Below, one piece after another: positions 36,754 through 44,899 of a stretch of DNA of 64,000 bases. Location of the stretch: assembly GCA_015296085.1 (NCBI GenBank), contig DVDT01000098.1, forward strand, positions 20,192-84,191, written 5' to 3'. The notes below the pieces were generated by a model that saw only the letters and a program-made list of their open reading frames with translations, had not been told where the DNA came from and did no database searches. The DNA comes from Trichormus sp. M33_DOE_039 (GTDB lineage: Bacteria; Cyanobacteriota; Cyanobacteriia; Cyanobacteriales; Nostocaceae). Both the position numbers and the translations under genes were made by a program. Position 1 is the first letter of the stretch, and each line of letters starts with the position of its first letter.

Positions 36754-37506
36754 GTGGATATACAAAACTTGATACAACTGATAGTTTTTGGTGCATTTAT
36801 TAGCTTGTTTTGTTGGACAATTAGCAATCAATTTGGTCGCAATCAACTACAAATTAAAAGTCGTGAAGATTGGTTAATAGATACTTTGGGATTAACGATT
36901 CAAGGTATTTTAATTCCCTTCTTACAAGCAACTTTAGTTTACGGATTTTACCATTATTTATTACCAAATCAACAGGGATATTTAAAAGTATCGCCAATCT
37001 TATCTTTTCTTATCAGTTTCGTTTTAGTTGATTATTTATATTACTGGAATCATCGTTTATTACATACTAATTTTCTGTGGCAAGTTCATCAAGTCCACCA
37101 CACAGTTACACAAATGGATGTCTTAGGTACTTCTCGTAACACCATCTGGACAAGTTTACTAATTATTTATCTATGGATACACACTTTATTTTTATATCTA
37201 TTAGCTGACCCCACAGGTTATTTACTAGGAGTCAGTTTGACCTCTGCCCTAGATTTATGGAGACATAGCCGCTTAATGATTTCTGCTAATCACTGGCTAT
37301 ATAAATTTATCTCTCCCTGGTTAATCTTACCCCAGGATCATGCTTGGCATCATTGCAGTGAAAATTATCATTGCAACTATGGTGCTAATCTCAAAATTTG
37401 GGACAAATTACATCACACCTATCATCAAAGCAATACCTTACCATCAGCCATAGGTATTCCCACTTCCTTAACTTTCACTCAAAAATTCTTATTTCCCTTT
37501 TCATGA
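36754..37506 (+). CDS. Fatty acid hydroxylase/sterol desaturase family protein
   Basis: 250 residues with GTG start at 36754, five bases after the Rieske stop. Membrane helices flank three histidine clusters: HRLLH, HQVHH and HAWHHCSENYH, the membrane diiron site of the superfamily. Members hydroxylate or desaturate fatty acids, sterols, carotenoids or other lipids using O2 and a ferredoxin or cytochrome. It partners the third Rieske oxygenase, and its TGA overlaps the ATG of the acyltransferase gene (ATGA). Confidence 0.87.
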   Translation: MDIQNLIQLIVFGAFISLFCWTISNQFGRNQLQIKSREDWLIDTLGLTIQGILIPFLQATLVYGFYHYLLPNQQGYLKVSPILSFLISFVLVDYLYYWNHRLLHTNFLWQVHQVHHTVTQMDVLGTSRNTIWTSLLIIYLWIHTLFLYLLADPTGYLLGVSLTSALDLWRHSRLMISANHWLYKFISPWLILPQDHAWHHCSENYHCNYGANLKIWDKLHHTYHQSNTLPSAIGIPTSLTFTQKFLFPFS

Positions 37507-38111
37507 CAGTTTTAAGTAAAATCCTCTTATTTTTCCCCACCTTGGTATTTATCATCACTGGGGCTGCAATCTTTTATTTTGTCCATTCACCCAGCATTTT
37601 CAGTCTTCTGGCTGTATTGTTTGGGATTTACGGTTTTCCTGTGGTCGTTTATCGCTGTCATCAATGGATTTATCCGGTGCAGGAGGGTATCAGTTATCTA
37701 CAAGGTAAAGAATATAGTCCTTGGTGGGGTAGTCATCAAATCCAGTCGATTTATATTGCAATTCCAGCTTTAGAAGCAGTGCTGCGATTGATTCCAGGCT
37801 TATTCTCTACTTGGTTGCGATTGTGGGGTGCGAAAGTGGGACGAGATGTTTACTGGACACCAGGATTAGAGATTGCTGATCGCGGTTTAATAGAAATAGG
37901 CGATCGCGTGGTCATTGGTCATCGTGTGGGGATATATTCCCATGTCATCAAACCCCGCAAGCAAGATTTAATGTTATACGTCAAAAAAGTGAAGATTGGT
38001 AGCAATGTGTTTGTTGGTGCTGGAAGTCACCTTGCGCCTGGTGTAGTGATTAATGACCATACCTTTATTGCAGCAGCCACAAACCTTTACCCTAACCAAC
38101 AGGTGCAGTAA
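37503..38111 (+). CDS. Membrane-anchored hexapeptide-repeat acyltransferase
   Basis: 202 residues; the ATG at 37503 is fixed by a 4-base ATGA overlap with the hydroxylase gene. Two hydrophobic helices (about 5-55) precede a left-handed beta-helix region: LIEIGDRVVIGHRVGIYSHV and VKIGSNVFVGAGSHLAPGVV, the hexapeptide pattern of WcaF/LpxA-like acyltransferases. It probably O- or N-acetylates (or acylates) a membrane-associated product. The protein ends soon after the helix (NLYPNQQVQ), shorter than many relatives, so it may be naturally compact or slightly truncated. Confidence 0.78.
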   Translation: MTVLSKILLFFPTLVFIITGAAIFYFVHSPSIFSLLAVLFGIYGFPVVVYRCHQWIYPVQEGISYLQGKEYSPWWGSHQIQSIYIAIPALEAVLRLIPGLFSTWLRLWGAKVGRDVYWTPGLEIADRGLIEIGDRVVIGHRVGIYSHVIKPRKQDLMLYVKKVKIGSNVFVGAGSHLAPGVVINDHTFIAAATNLYPNQQVQ

Positions 38112-38185
38112 TTCGTCAGTAGCTAAATTTACAAGCCATAATTGGTCAACGACTGTAAATATCCCCAAAATAAATTCTGCAAAAC

Positions 38186-38791
38186 ATGACGACCACTATT
38201 CACAATCTTGTGCAAACACTCTTGTCACAATGGCTGGAATCCGATGCAACACCAGATTCACCGATAGAAGGTGTCACCCCTGAATTTGCCAATTCTCTAG
38301 GAGTCCGTCCCGAAGAATTTACATTTGATTCCCTATTTCATGGGGATGAAACACCTGAGTGGATGTGGAAAGCCATCGAGTTTAATGAGGTTTTTGACGG
38401 ACAATTCTTCTTTTATTTACCAACTGCATGGTCTCAGACACGACAAGAAAAGCTCAATGTCATCTTTGGTGATGCTACCGCCACTCGGCAATCGATTCTC
38501 CTGACCAAAAAGTCTTTTTGGCAACCGTATATAATTAACCTTTTGCAAGAGGTGAAAGTCATAGCGTTCGCTTATTACCCTCTGTACAGACCGCATTATC
38601 ATCAATGGGTTTTCGTCATAGAAGACAACAATACAGGCTCTATGTGGACGTTTGGTATATATAGTTCTGGAGATTACCTTGTGATTGTTAAGGGAGATGC
38701 GCCGACAATTTCTGACCTTAATCATCAACTTACTTCACTAATCAATTCCAATCCTTGGTATGGGTGGATTGAATCAGCTAAAGCTCGATAA
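38186..38791 (+). CDS. Conserved hypothetical protein
   Basis: 201 residues, acidic and aromatic-rich (WMWKAIEFNEVFDGQFFFYL, VIAFAYYPLYRPHYHQWVFV, NPWYGWIES). No signal peptide, transmembrane segment or known catalytic motif is apparent. It resembles small bacterial proteins of the immunity/SUKH-type size class only in length and composition. It lies 75 bases after the acyltransferase on the same strand, before a minus-strand toxin-antitoxin pair. Function not recognised. Confidence 0.6.
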   Translation: MTTTIHNLVQTLLSQWLESDATPDSPIEGVTPEFANSLGVRPEEFTFDSLFHGDETPEWMWKAIEFNEVFDGQFFFYLPTAWSQTRQEKLNVIFGDATATRQSILLTKKSFWQPYIINLLQEVKVIAFAYYPLYRPHYHQWVFVIEDNNTGSMWTFGIYSSGDYLVIVKGDAPTISDLNHQLTSLINSNPWYGWIESAKAR

Positions 38792-38840
38792 ACTGTATTT
38801 TTCCTCTAGGAAATCTTTGTATATTTTGCCGTTTCAACTT

Positions 38841-39167
38841 TCAGGAATTTCCAACTTCAATCACTTCACCCGGAGCAATTTTATTCAGCACATTACGAAC
38901 ATCTGGTATCAAAGGAACTAAATCAGGAAGCCTATTGCTAGATGCCACAAGAACAATAACTGCGACTCCGGCCTGCTGTAAGTTTTGCTGATAACGCAAA
39001 TTTTGATCTGTGGTGAGTAGAACCGTGAAGCCTTCTTGACTCATAAGGCGCAGCAACTCACCATTCTTTTTTCCTGACCATCCCATCTCGACAACTGTGC
39101 GTATTTCGTAATCTGCAAATTCTCGCTTTAAAGGTCGTGGCGCGCACTCATCAAGCAGGATTAGCAT
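38841..39167 (-). CDS. DUF5615 PIN-like toxin candidate
   Basis: 108 residues. LILLDECAPRPLKREFADYE, TVVEMGWSGKKNGELLRLMS and VLLTTDQNLRYQQNL are the DUF5615/PIN-like signature with acidic residues at D6-E7 and D-N in TTDQN. Such proteins pair with DUF433 antitoxins and are predicted RNases. It overlaps the upstream DUF433 gene by 17 bases, the usual antitoxin-first order. Confidence 0.85.
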   Translation of the reverse strand: MLILLDECAPRPLKREFADYEIRTVVEMGWSGKKNGELLRLMSQEGFTVLLTTDQNLRYQQNLQQAGVAVIVLVASSNRLPDLVPLIPDVRNVLNKIAPGEVIEVGNS

Positions 39168-39375
39168 AGGCTGTCAGCATCTCTTTTGCTAATTCAAGGG
39201 CAGCGATCGCCTGATCACGACTAACACTGGGAAAATGATCTAAGAATTCATCTAGTGAATCACCTGCTTCGAGATAATCGAGCAAAGTTTTCATTGGCAC
39301 ACGAGTTCCAACAAAAACAGGAATTCCTCCCAGGATGTCAGGGTCACTATGAATAACAAGCTTTGCGGCTGTCAT
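39151..39375 (-). CDS. DUF433 antitoxin candidate
   Basis: 74 residues. The motif DPDILGGIPVFVGTRVPMKT followed by LLDYLEAGDSLDEFLDHFPS is diagnostic of DUF433, a small winged helix-turn-helix protein. It is located first in a two-gene unit with the DUF5615 PIN-like protein and should neutralise it and autoregulate the pair. Confidence 0.87.
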   Translation of the reverse strand: MTAAKLVIHSDPDILGGIPVFVGTRVPMKTLLDYLEAGDSLDEFLDHFPSVSRDQAIAALELAKEMLTAYANPA

Positions 39376-39450
39376 GTAAATTATCCAGTATAGCAGAAGT
39401 ACCTCTCTGATTTTAAGCTATAACTAACTGCTCAGAACTTCCTTTATTTT

Positions 39451-40218
39451 TTATCTTCGTCTTCCCTGAATGATTCTATTAATCCAATTTAACAAATCGT
39501 CTTTATCTACTTTACCAAGTATGTAAGTGTCTTTTTGTACTCTTTCAAAAGCTCCTTTTGTAAGATATGTTGAAGTCACTAAAATACCCTTGCTTGCTTT
39601 ATGCTCGTTACGGGTATCTGCCAACTCTCTTATCACTTCTATTCCTACCCTGTTTCCAGGCTTATGATGTTTAGCTTGCCAAACAGCCTTAAACAATCCA
39701 CTTTCTCCTAAATCCTTCGTTGCGATCAAATCTTTGCCACCATCATTATTTCCTGAGCCTAACTCAACTGAATACCCATCCTTTTCCAATAACTCTGCCA
39801 CTAACTCTTCAAACTCGCGCCAGTGTAGAGATGTAATATCTATCCCGCCTTCAATTAACTTCTCAAGAACACCAAAGCTAGGTGATAGCTGAATGATTTC
39901 ACTTCTGTTTTCAGGCAGTATTAGCTCTGATTGGCTGTAAATTTTTTTGCGCTTTGGAATGAGATACTCAACGAATCTACCATCATTCAATACATTTTCA
40001 ATGTCTTGTATTAACCGGATCTTTTCAGCAGGTTCAAGCCACCTGTCTATCTGTTCAAGTAATTCCTTGCTACCCAAATCGTTTTGAAAAGTAGACAATT
40101 CAACTGATGGAAATAGGTGGTTGTCTGTATCATATTTATCGAAGAAAAAGCCTATTGCTTGATCATAACCAAAAAGTATTGGCTCTCCATTTATGGACTG
40201 TGTAGATACTTGTGGCAC
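39451..40218 (-). CDS. Mrr-like restriction endonuclease
   Basis: 255 residues. The C-terminal Mrr_cat domain (about 128-250) has LHWREFEELVAELLEKDGY, then DGGKDLIA (D163) and WQAKHH (Q181-x-K183), the PD-(D/E)xK variant of Mrr nucleases that cleave modified or foreign DNA. The N-terminal ~120 residues are a separate region of unknown fold, perhaps target recognition. No methyltransferase is adjacent, as expected for modification-dependent (type IV) enzymes. It sits beside the DUF433/DUF5615 pair, giving a small defence-like island. Confidence 0.78.
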   Translation of the reverse strand: MPQVSTQSINGEPILFGYDQAIGFFFDKYDTDNHLFPSVELSTFQNDLGSKELLEQIDRWLEPAEKIRLIQDIENVLNDGRFVEYLIPKRKKIYSQSELILPENRSEIIQLSPSFGVLEKLIEGGIDITSLHWREFEELVAELLEKDGYSVELGSGNNDGGKDLIATKDLGESGLFKAVWQAKHHKPGNRVGIEVIRELADTRNEHKASKGILVTSTYLTKGAFERVQKDTYILGKVDKDDLLNWINRIIQGRRR

Positions 40219-40430
40219 AAATTCCGCTCAGTTTAGTTGAAATAACTTGGAAGCAAATTAGATATAGCATCTTTACCTATGTAGCACGCAATTTAAATAT
40301 TTATGATGCGGAAAATTTTTGTGTACCATATTTAGCGGTTCACGAAGGCAGATGTTTACAAGCATATTAATAATATCAATAAATGTTATAAAAAATAATT
40401 TAGTATTTAAGGATACTGGTTTACTTTGGC

Positions 40431-41954
40431 ATGATGCGTCCAATTATTCAGCTTTTTGGGCAAATACTCGCACCCACTGCGCGACGGTTTCATCAATCAT
40501 TGGATGACCCTGAATCAACGCAGACATCTGTGCAGAGGGAAATTTGCGATCGCCTAACTGCAACCCCATACGGCAAAGCCTTGGGAATTAATTCCCTCGC
40601 AGATTGGGAACGTATACCGATTGTTGATTATGACGCACTTGCACCTTGGATTGGCAATCCCGAAAAACATCAAAAAGGTCAGTTAATTCCCCTCACACCC
40701 GAACCTATTTTGTTCTATGAAAAAACTTCTGGTAGTAGTGGGGCGGTAAAATGGATTCCTTACACGCAATCTTTGCGGCGATCATTTAATCAAATGTTTT
40801 GTGTTTGGGCGCATGATTTAATTGTAAATGGGCCGAAATTCTCCACAGGTAAGCTTTACGCCTGCATTTCGCCACAGTTAAATCAAACTAATTCTCCATC
40901 TTTACAGGATGATTTAGATTATCTTGATGGTTGGTTACGGTGGTTTTTGCGTCCTTGGTTGGTGATGCCAAAGGGATTAAATAAATTACATGATGCCCAA
41001 CAGTTTAAACATCAGTTAGCTTTGGCATTATTACAAGCTGAAACACTAGAAATAATCTCAATTTGGAGTCCGAGTTTTTTACAAGTACATTTAAAATATA
41101 TTCAAGAAAATCACGAGTTATTGCAAAGAGAATTACAAGGAAAAATATCAGAACATCGTCTGCAACTATTGAGAGACAATATACCCTGGACGCAACTGTG
41201 GCCACATTTAAAGCTGATTTCTTGCTGGGATAGTGCTAACGCCGCCGACCAAGCGAAGGGATTGCGATCGCTCTTTCCCCATGTCTTAATTCAAGGTAAG
41301 GGACTGCTAGCAACTGAAGCACCGATGACGATTCCGTTAATTGCAGCGCAAGGATATGTTCCAGTTATAGATGAAGTGTTTTTCGAGTTTGAGGATGATG
41401 CTGGTTCTCTGTATAAATTACATGAACTCTGCATTGGTCAGGAATACACAATAATTTTGTCACAGAAAGGCGGATTGTATCGTTATCGTATCGGCGATCG
41501 CATTCGAGTAACGCATTCGTATCGCAATACTCCCTGTTTAGAATTTCTGGGACGATATCCAGCTATCAGTGATTTAGTCGGCGAAAAGCTGCAAGAGACT
41601 TTTGTGCATCATGCTTTAAATAGCTTGAACTTGCAAGGAACTCAATTTAAAAGTTTAGTTCCCGTCGTTGATCCACCTCAGTATGTTCTCTTACTGGATA
41701 CTGCACAGGAAACACCAGAAATTATTGCTCAAAAACTAGACGAGGCTTTATCTCAATCACATCATTATTATCGAGCGCGATCGCTTGGTCAACTGGCAAC
41801 ACCAAAAGTTTTTATCTCCCCACAAATGCCTGAACTTTTATCGTTGCATCGCGCCCACAATGGTAGTGTTTGGGGAGGTATTAAGCATCCTATTCTGGCA
41901 ACATCACCCATTAGCCGTGAACTTTTAGAAAAGCTTGGTTTACATGGATTGTGA
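40431..41954 (+). CDS. GH3-family acyl-adenylating/amide synthetase-like enzyme
   Basis: 507 residues. The nucleotide-binding motif YEKTSGSSGAVKWIPYT and the GLYRYRIGDRIRV region define the GH3 family (PF03321), first known from plant enzymes that adenylate jasmonate, auxin or benzoates and conjugate them to amino acids. Bacterial members are of unknown substrate. It starts at tandem ATG codons (40431/40434). It lies about 2.3 kb beyond the acyltransferase of the oxygenase cluster on the same strand, with a minus-strand nuclease/toxin-antitoxin island between, so a link is possible but unproven. A strong hairpin follows the stop. Confidence 0.85.
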   Translation: MMRPIIQLFGQILAPTARRFHQSLDDPESTQTSVQREICDRLTATPYGKALGINSLADWERIPIVDYDALAPWIGNPEKHQKGQLIPLTPEPILFYEKTSGSSGAVKWIPYTQSLRRSFNQMFCVWAHDLIVNGPKFSTGKLYACISPQLNQTNSPSLQDDLDYLDGWLRWFLRPWLVMPKGLNKLHDAQQFKHQLALALLQAETLEIISIWSPSFLQVHLKYIQENHELLQRELQGKISEHRLQLLRDNIPWTQLWPHLKLISCWDSANAADQAKGLRSLFPHVLIQGKGLLATEAPMTIPLIAAQGYVPVIDEVFFEFEDDAGSLYKLHELCIGQEYTIILSQKGGLYRYRIGDRIRVTHSYRNTPCLEFLGRYPAISDLVGEKLQETFVHHALNSLNLQGTQFKSLVPVVDPPQYVLLLDTAQETPEIIAQKLDEALSQSHHYYRARSLGQLATPKVFISPQMPELLSLHRAHNGSVWGGIKHPILATSPISRELLEKLGLHGL

Positions 41955-42006
41955 TGAAAGATGAATTGAATTTAGATTAAATTCAATTCACCTTTCACCT
42001 TTTTAA
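41955..42006. terminator. Bidirectional intrinsic terminator
   Basis: A perfect 12-bp stem TGAATTGAATTT (41962-41973)/AAATTCAATTCA (41979-41990) with a 5-base loop, extended by GAAAG/CTTTC, is followed by CCTTTTT on the + strand. It lies between the convergent GH3 and RidA-like genes and can serve both. Confidence 0.7.
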
Positions 42007-42019
42007 TTATCTAAGAAAA

Positions 42020-42589
42020 CTACCTGCGATTGCGTTTTTCTGGAATGACTGCATAAGCATCAATCTCAAACAACATTTCATCCAGTGCTAGCCTAGGAAC
42101 GGGTATCAGTGTATTTGCTGGTGGTTTAAAACCCCACAAAGCAGCTATTTCACGTCCTAAAGGAATCAATTTATCTTGAGTGTGATTTACTATTAGAACA
42201 GTAGTTTTTAATACATCTTCTGGCTTTGCTCCAGCTGCATCTAAGGCAAAGCGGAGGTTTTGAAAAGCCTTGACTAACTGTGGCTCAAATTCACTAGAAA
42301 CCAAATTACCCTGTAAATCTGAACCAAATTGGCCAGAAATATAGACTGTTCTGGTGTCTGGTGGGGTAATGGCAATATGACTATAGCCATTTTGGGGTGC
42401 ATTATATAAAGTCGGCGGATTTATCAAGGTCACATCTTCGTCATCTTTGTTGTTTTTGGCGATCGCTTGATTTTGTGTTCCCACTGCCAAAGTCGTAGCT
42501 ACCCCACTACCACCAAGCCACAAAAGTGCATTTCTGCGTGAGAATTTTGTCACTAATGAATTGACAGTGCTAGTAATACGTTTATTCAT
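42020..42589 (-). CDS. Exported RidA-like (YjgF) protein lacking the catalytic arginine
   Basis: 189 residues. A Tat-like signal (SRRNALLWLGGSGVA) precedes a RidA domain at about 65-185: YISGQFGSDLQGNLV, QLVKAFQNLRFALDAAGAKP and EDVLKTTVLIV. In classical RidA the imine-deaminating arginine lies in PAR(S/T); here the position reads PPANTLIPV, so that arginine is missing and canonical 2-iminobutanoate deaminase activity is unlikely. Export of a RidA-like protein is unusual. Function unknown; it may bind a small ligand. Confidence 0.8.
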   Translation of the reverse strand: MNKRITSTVNSLVTKFSRRNALLWLGGSGVATTLAVGTQNQAIAKNNKDDEDVTLINPPTLYNAPQNGYSHIAITPPDTRTVYISGQFGSDLQGNLVSSEFEPQLVKAFQNLRFALDAAGAKPEDVLKTTVLIVNHTQDKLIPLGREIAALWGFKPPANTLIPVPRLALDEMLFEIDAYAVIPEKRNRR

Positions 42590-42825
42590 TGCAATCCCCT
42601 AAATATGAGTGCTTTTTTTGACTCTATCTAGTTGTATTATCTAGCTAATTTGAGTAAAAACACACTAGTAAAAACGCTTCTTTTGAATAAAATTATGCAA
42701 TTTTTATTAGTTTAAAATACTGATAAAGTTGTGACAACTATGATTTTAGCTATCACCGATATATTATTGTTCATAGTATTTTGATTTCCTCATTCTTTAG
42801 TAACACTAACGTTAACAGATATAAG

Positions 42826-42955
42826 TCAAACGTTAGCAAACTCCCGTTGCGCTTCTGGGGTGAATAGAAATTTGAAAAAAGCTGCTGAAATTTGACAAGT
42901 GTTTATCAATGTTTTTGTCTATAACTAAGACTTGGCTATCTATAGAGATATTGCC
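42826..42955 (-). pseudogene. Relic of a sulfate-binding protein 3' end
   Basis: Reading the minus strand gives NISIDSQVLVIDKNIDKH, then after a frame change AAFFKFLFTPEAQREFANV and a stop. These align with NISIDNPIAVVDKNVDKH and GFVKFLYTPEAQQEFVKL of the intact SbpA encoded at 43626-44774. Upstream of 42955 the frame decays into stops. It is therefore a decayed C-terminal fragment of a paralogous solute-binding protein on the opposite strand, about 670 bases before the intact gene. Confidence 0.75.
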
Positions 42956-43625
42956 TTAAAGTGCTTAACCTCAAATCTTGCGCCAAAATTCGCTAAGAAC
43001 CAAATATAGTTGAAACATAGCACAATACAGCATTAAAAACTACCTTTTAGTGCAAACTTTTTACTTATAATATACGGTTTATCTATCGTAAATACGGATG
43101 ATTTACAAGTGAAGTGGGTTATTTCCAAAGTTCCGAATATTGGAATCAAGAATAAGCGATCGCTTTTTTGCGCCAGGTGATAGGGGAAAGCAATTTTTAT
43201 ATTCGGTCTTATGAATCGCCGATATGAAAATCTGCCACCATCGATACTCAAAAAACCATCTAATATCAAGCTATGTGTTCATCGATTAACACGTAAAATG
43301 AAGCAAGAAATTTGTCAACATTAATAAATTGAGAATGTTCCCTTCTGCCTAACTTAGAGGTTGTAGCAGGCTACTGCCATGCTGCTGCTGCCTTTGTTCA
43401 GGGCAACTATCATCATTGTTCAACTCAATAATTAATGACTAATAACTGATGACGAAAAAGTATGTTTAACTGCTGATGAAACTGGTAGAATTGCCATATT
43501 TCCCATATATCCGATAGGGAATGTGAAGTTTTTTCTTGTCAATTGCACAACATATCTGTAATTATTGTATATATATACAACTGTATTTACATCGATTAAC
43601 CGTATATTCTCTAGGAGAATTTTGC
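42956..43625. other. Regulatory region upstream of the sulfate-transport operon
   Basis: About 670 bases with no convincing gene; a 78-codon minus-strand frame (43033-43269) lacks any family features. A perfect 16-bp palindrome TTGTATATATATACAA lies at 43565-43580, 45 bases before the sbpA start, and AGGAGAA at 43613-43619 is the ribosome binding site. The palindrome could overlap a -10 box or be an operator for a sulfur regulator; this is inferred from position. Confidence 0.45.
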
Positions 43626-44774
43626 ATGAGTGTGTGGCAGCGACCTCTAAAAAAATTACAGATGATTGCTGAACAAAGAAGCCTGTTCAGATTTAGATTT
43701 AGTTCCGTCAAAGGCTTTGTTTCGCTGATGATAGTAGGGGCAATATTGAGTATTACCATTGCCGCCTGCTCTGGCGGCAATCAAACCAATACTGCTGGCG
43801 AAGCACCTACAGCAAATCCTGTAGCTGCCAACAAGCCGAATGTGGAACTTACCTTAGTTTCCTTTGCTGTCACCAAAGCAGCGCACGAAGCCATTATTCC
43901 CAAGTTTGTGGAAAAGTGGAAGCAAGAACATAACCAGACTGTCACCTTTAGACAAAGTTATGGCGGTTCTGGTTCTCAAACTCGCGCCGTCATTGATGGT
44001 TTAGAAGCAGACATAGTTCACTTAGCATTAGCACTAGACACCCAAAAAATTGAGAAGGCTGGATTAATTGCACCAGGATGGGAAAAAGAAGTTCCTAATG
44101 ATGGAATAGTTTCCAAATCTGTAGCAGCTATCATTACTCGTCCAGGCAACCCTAAAGGCATCAAAACTTGGGAAGATTTAGCTAAAAATGATGTGAAATT
44201 AATTACTGCTGACCCGAAAACATCTGGGATTGCGCGTTGGAACTTCCTGGCATTATGGAATTCCGTGATTAAAACTGGTGGTGATGAGGCTAAAGCCCAA
44301 GAATTTGTCACTAAAGTCTACAGTAATGTGCCAATTCTGACTAAAGATGCTAGAGAAGCAACAGACGCATTTGCTAAACAAGGCCAAGGAGATGCTTTAA
44401 TTAACTACGAAAACGAAGTTATCCTGGCACAGCAAAAAGGTGAGAAACTAGACTATATTATCCCTGAAGTCAACATTTCTATCGATAATCCCATCGCTGT
44501 TGTTGATAAGAACGTTGATAAACACGGTAATAGGGAAGCAGCAGAAGGCTTTGTGAAATTCCTCTATACGCCAGAGGCGCAACAAGAGTTTGTCAAATTA
44601 GGATTTAGACCAGTAGATGAAACATTAGCTCAAACCAAAGAAGTAAAAGATCAGTTTCCTTCAGTTAAAACTCTAGGTACTGTTCAAGAGTTAGGTGGTT
44701 GGCAAACGATAGATAAAAAGTTCTTCGCTGACGGCGGTGTATTTGACCAAGTGCAAGCAAGTATTAAAAGATAG
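43626..44774 (+). CDS. sbpA: Sulfate ABC transporter, substrate-binding lipoprotein
   Basis: 382 residues from the ATG at 43626, chosen because AGGAGAA precedes it. A signal peptide ends in the lipobox TIAAC, so the mature protein is probably a lipid-anchored periplasmic binder. The family signatures are NVELTLVSFAVTKAAHEAII, SYGGSGSQTRAVIDGLEADI and ALALDTQKIEKAGLI, followed by DPKTSGIARWNFLA and KFLYTPEAQQEF. It binds sulfate or thiosulfate for the CysTW permease. It is the first gene of the operon; the permease genes follow after about 125 bases containing a short tandem repeat. Confidence 0.92.
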   Translation: MSVWQRPLKKLQMIAEQRSLFRFRFSSVKGFVSLMIVGAILSITIAACSGGNQTNTAGEAPTANPVAANKPNVELTLVSFAVTKAAHEAIIPKFVEKWKQEHNQTVTFRQSYGGSGSQTRAVIDGLEADIVHLALALDTQKIEKAGLIAPGWEKEVPNDGIVSKSVAAIITRPGNPKGIKTWEDLAKNDVKLITADPKTSGIARWNFLALWNSVIKTGGDEAKAQEFVTKVYSNVPILTKDAREATDAFAKQGQGDALINYENEVILAQQKGEKLDYIIPEVNISIDNPIAVVDKNVDKHGNREAAEGFVKFLYTPEAQQEFVKLGFRPVDETLAQTKEVKDQFPSVKTLGTVQELGGWQTIDKKFFADGGVFDQVQASIKR

Positions 44775-44849
44775 GTAATAGGGAATGGGGCAGAAAAAAG
44801 GCAAAAATAAAAAGGTAAAAACTTTTACTTCCTGGTCTCCCCTAAACCC

Positions 44850-44877
44850 TTACACCCCTAAACCCTTACACCCTTAC
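44850..44877 (+). repeat. Short tandem octamer repeat (CCCTTACA/CCCCTAAA)
   Basis: CCCTAAACCCTTACACCCCTAAACCCTTACACCC lies between sbpA and cysT. It belongs to the same octamer family as 55211-55318 and 31014-31059 (opposite strand). Its end lies directly before the cysT start region. Confidence 0.7.
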
Positions 44878-44899
44878 TTTGAATTCGGAGCGAAGCGAC

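Noticed and set aside
28709..38111. Saxitoxin-type cluster (Rieske oxygenases, sterol-desaturase-like gene and ferredoxin also occur in sxt clusters)
   Set aside because: No sxtA polyketide synthase-like gene, sxtG amidinotransferase, carbamoyltransferase or sxt transporter is present, and two of the Rieske proteins belong to another subgroup.
43033..43269. 78-codon minus-strand ORF upstream of sbpA
   Set aside because: No family features, no ribosome binding site and position within a regulatory/relic region; most likely chance.
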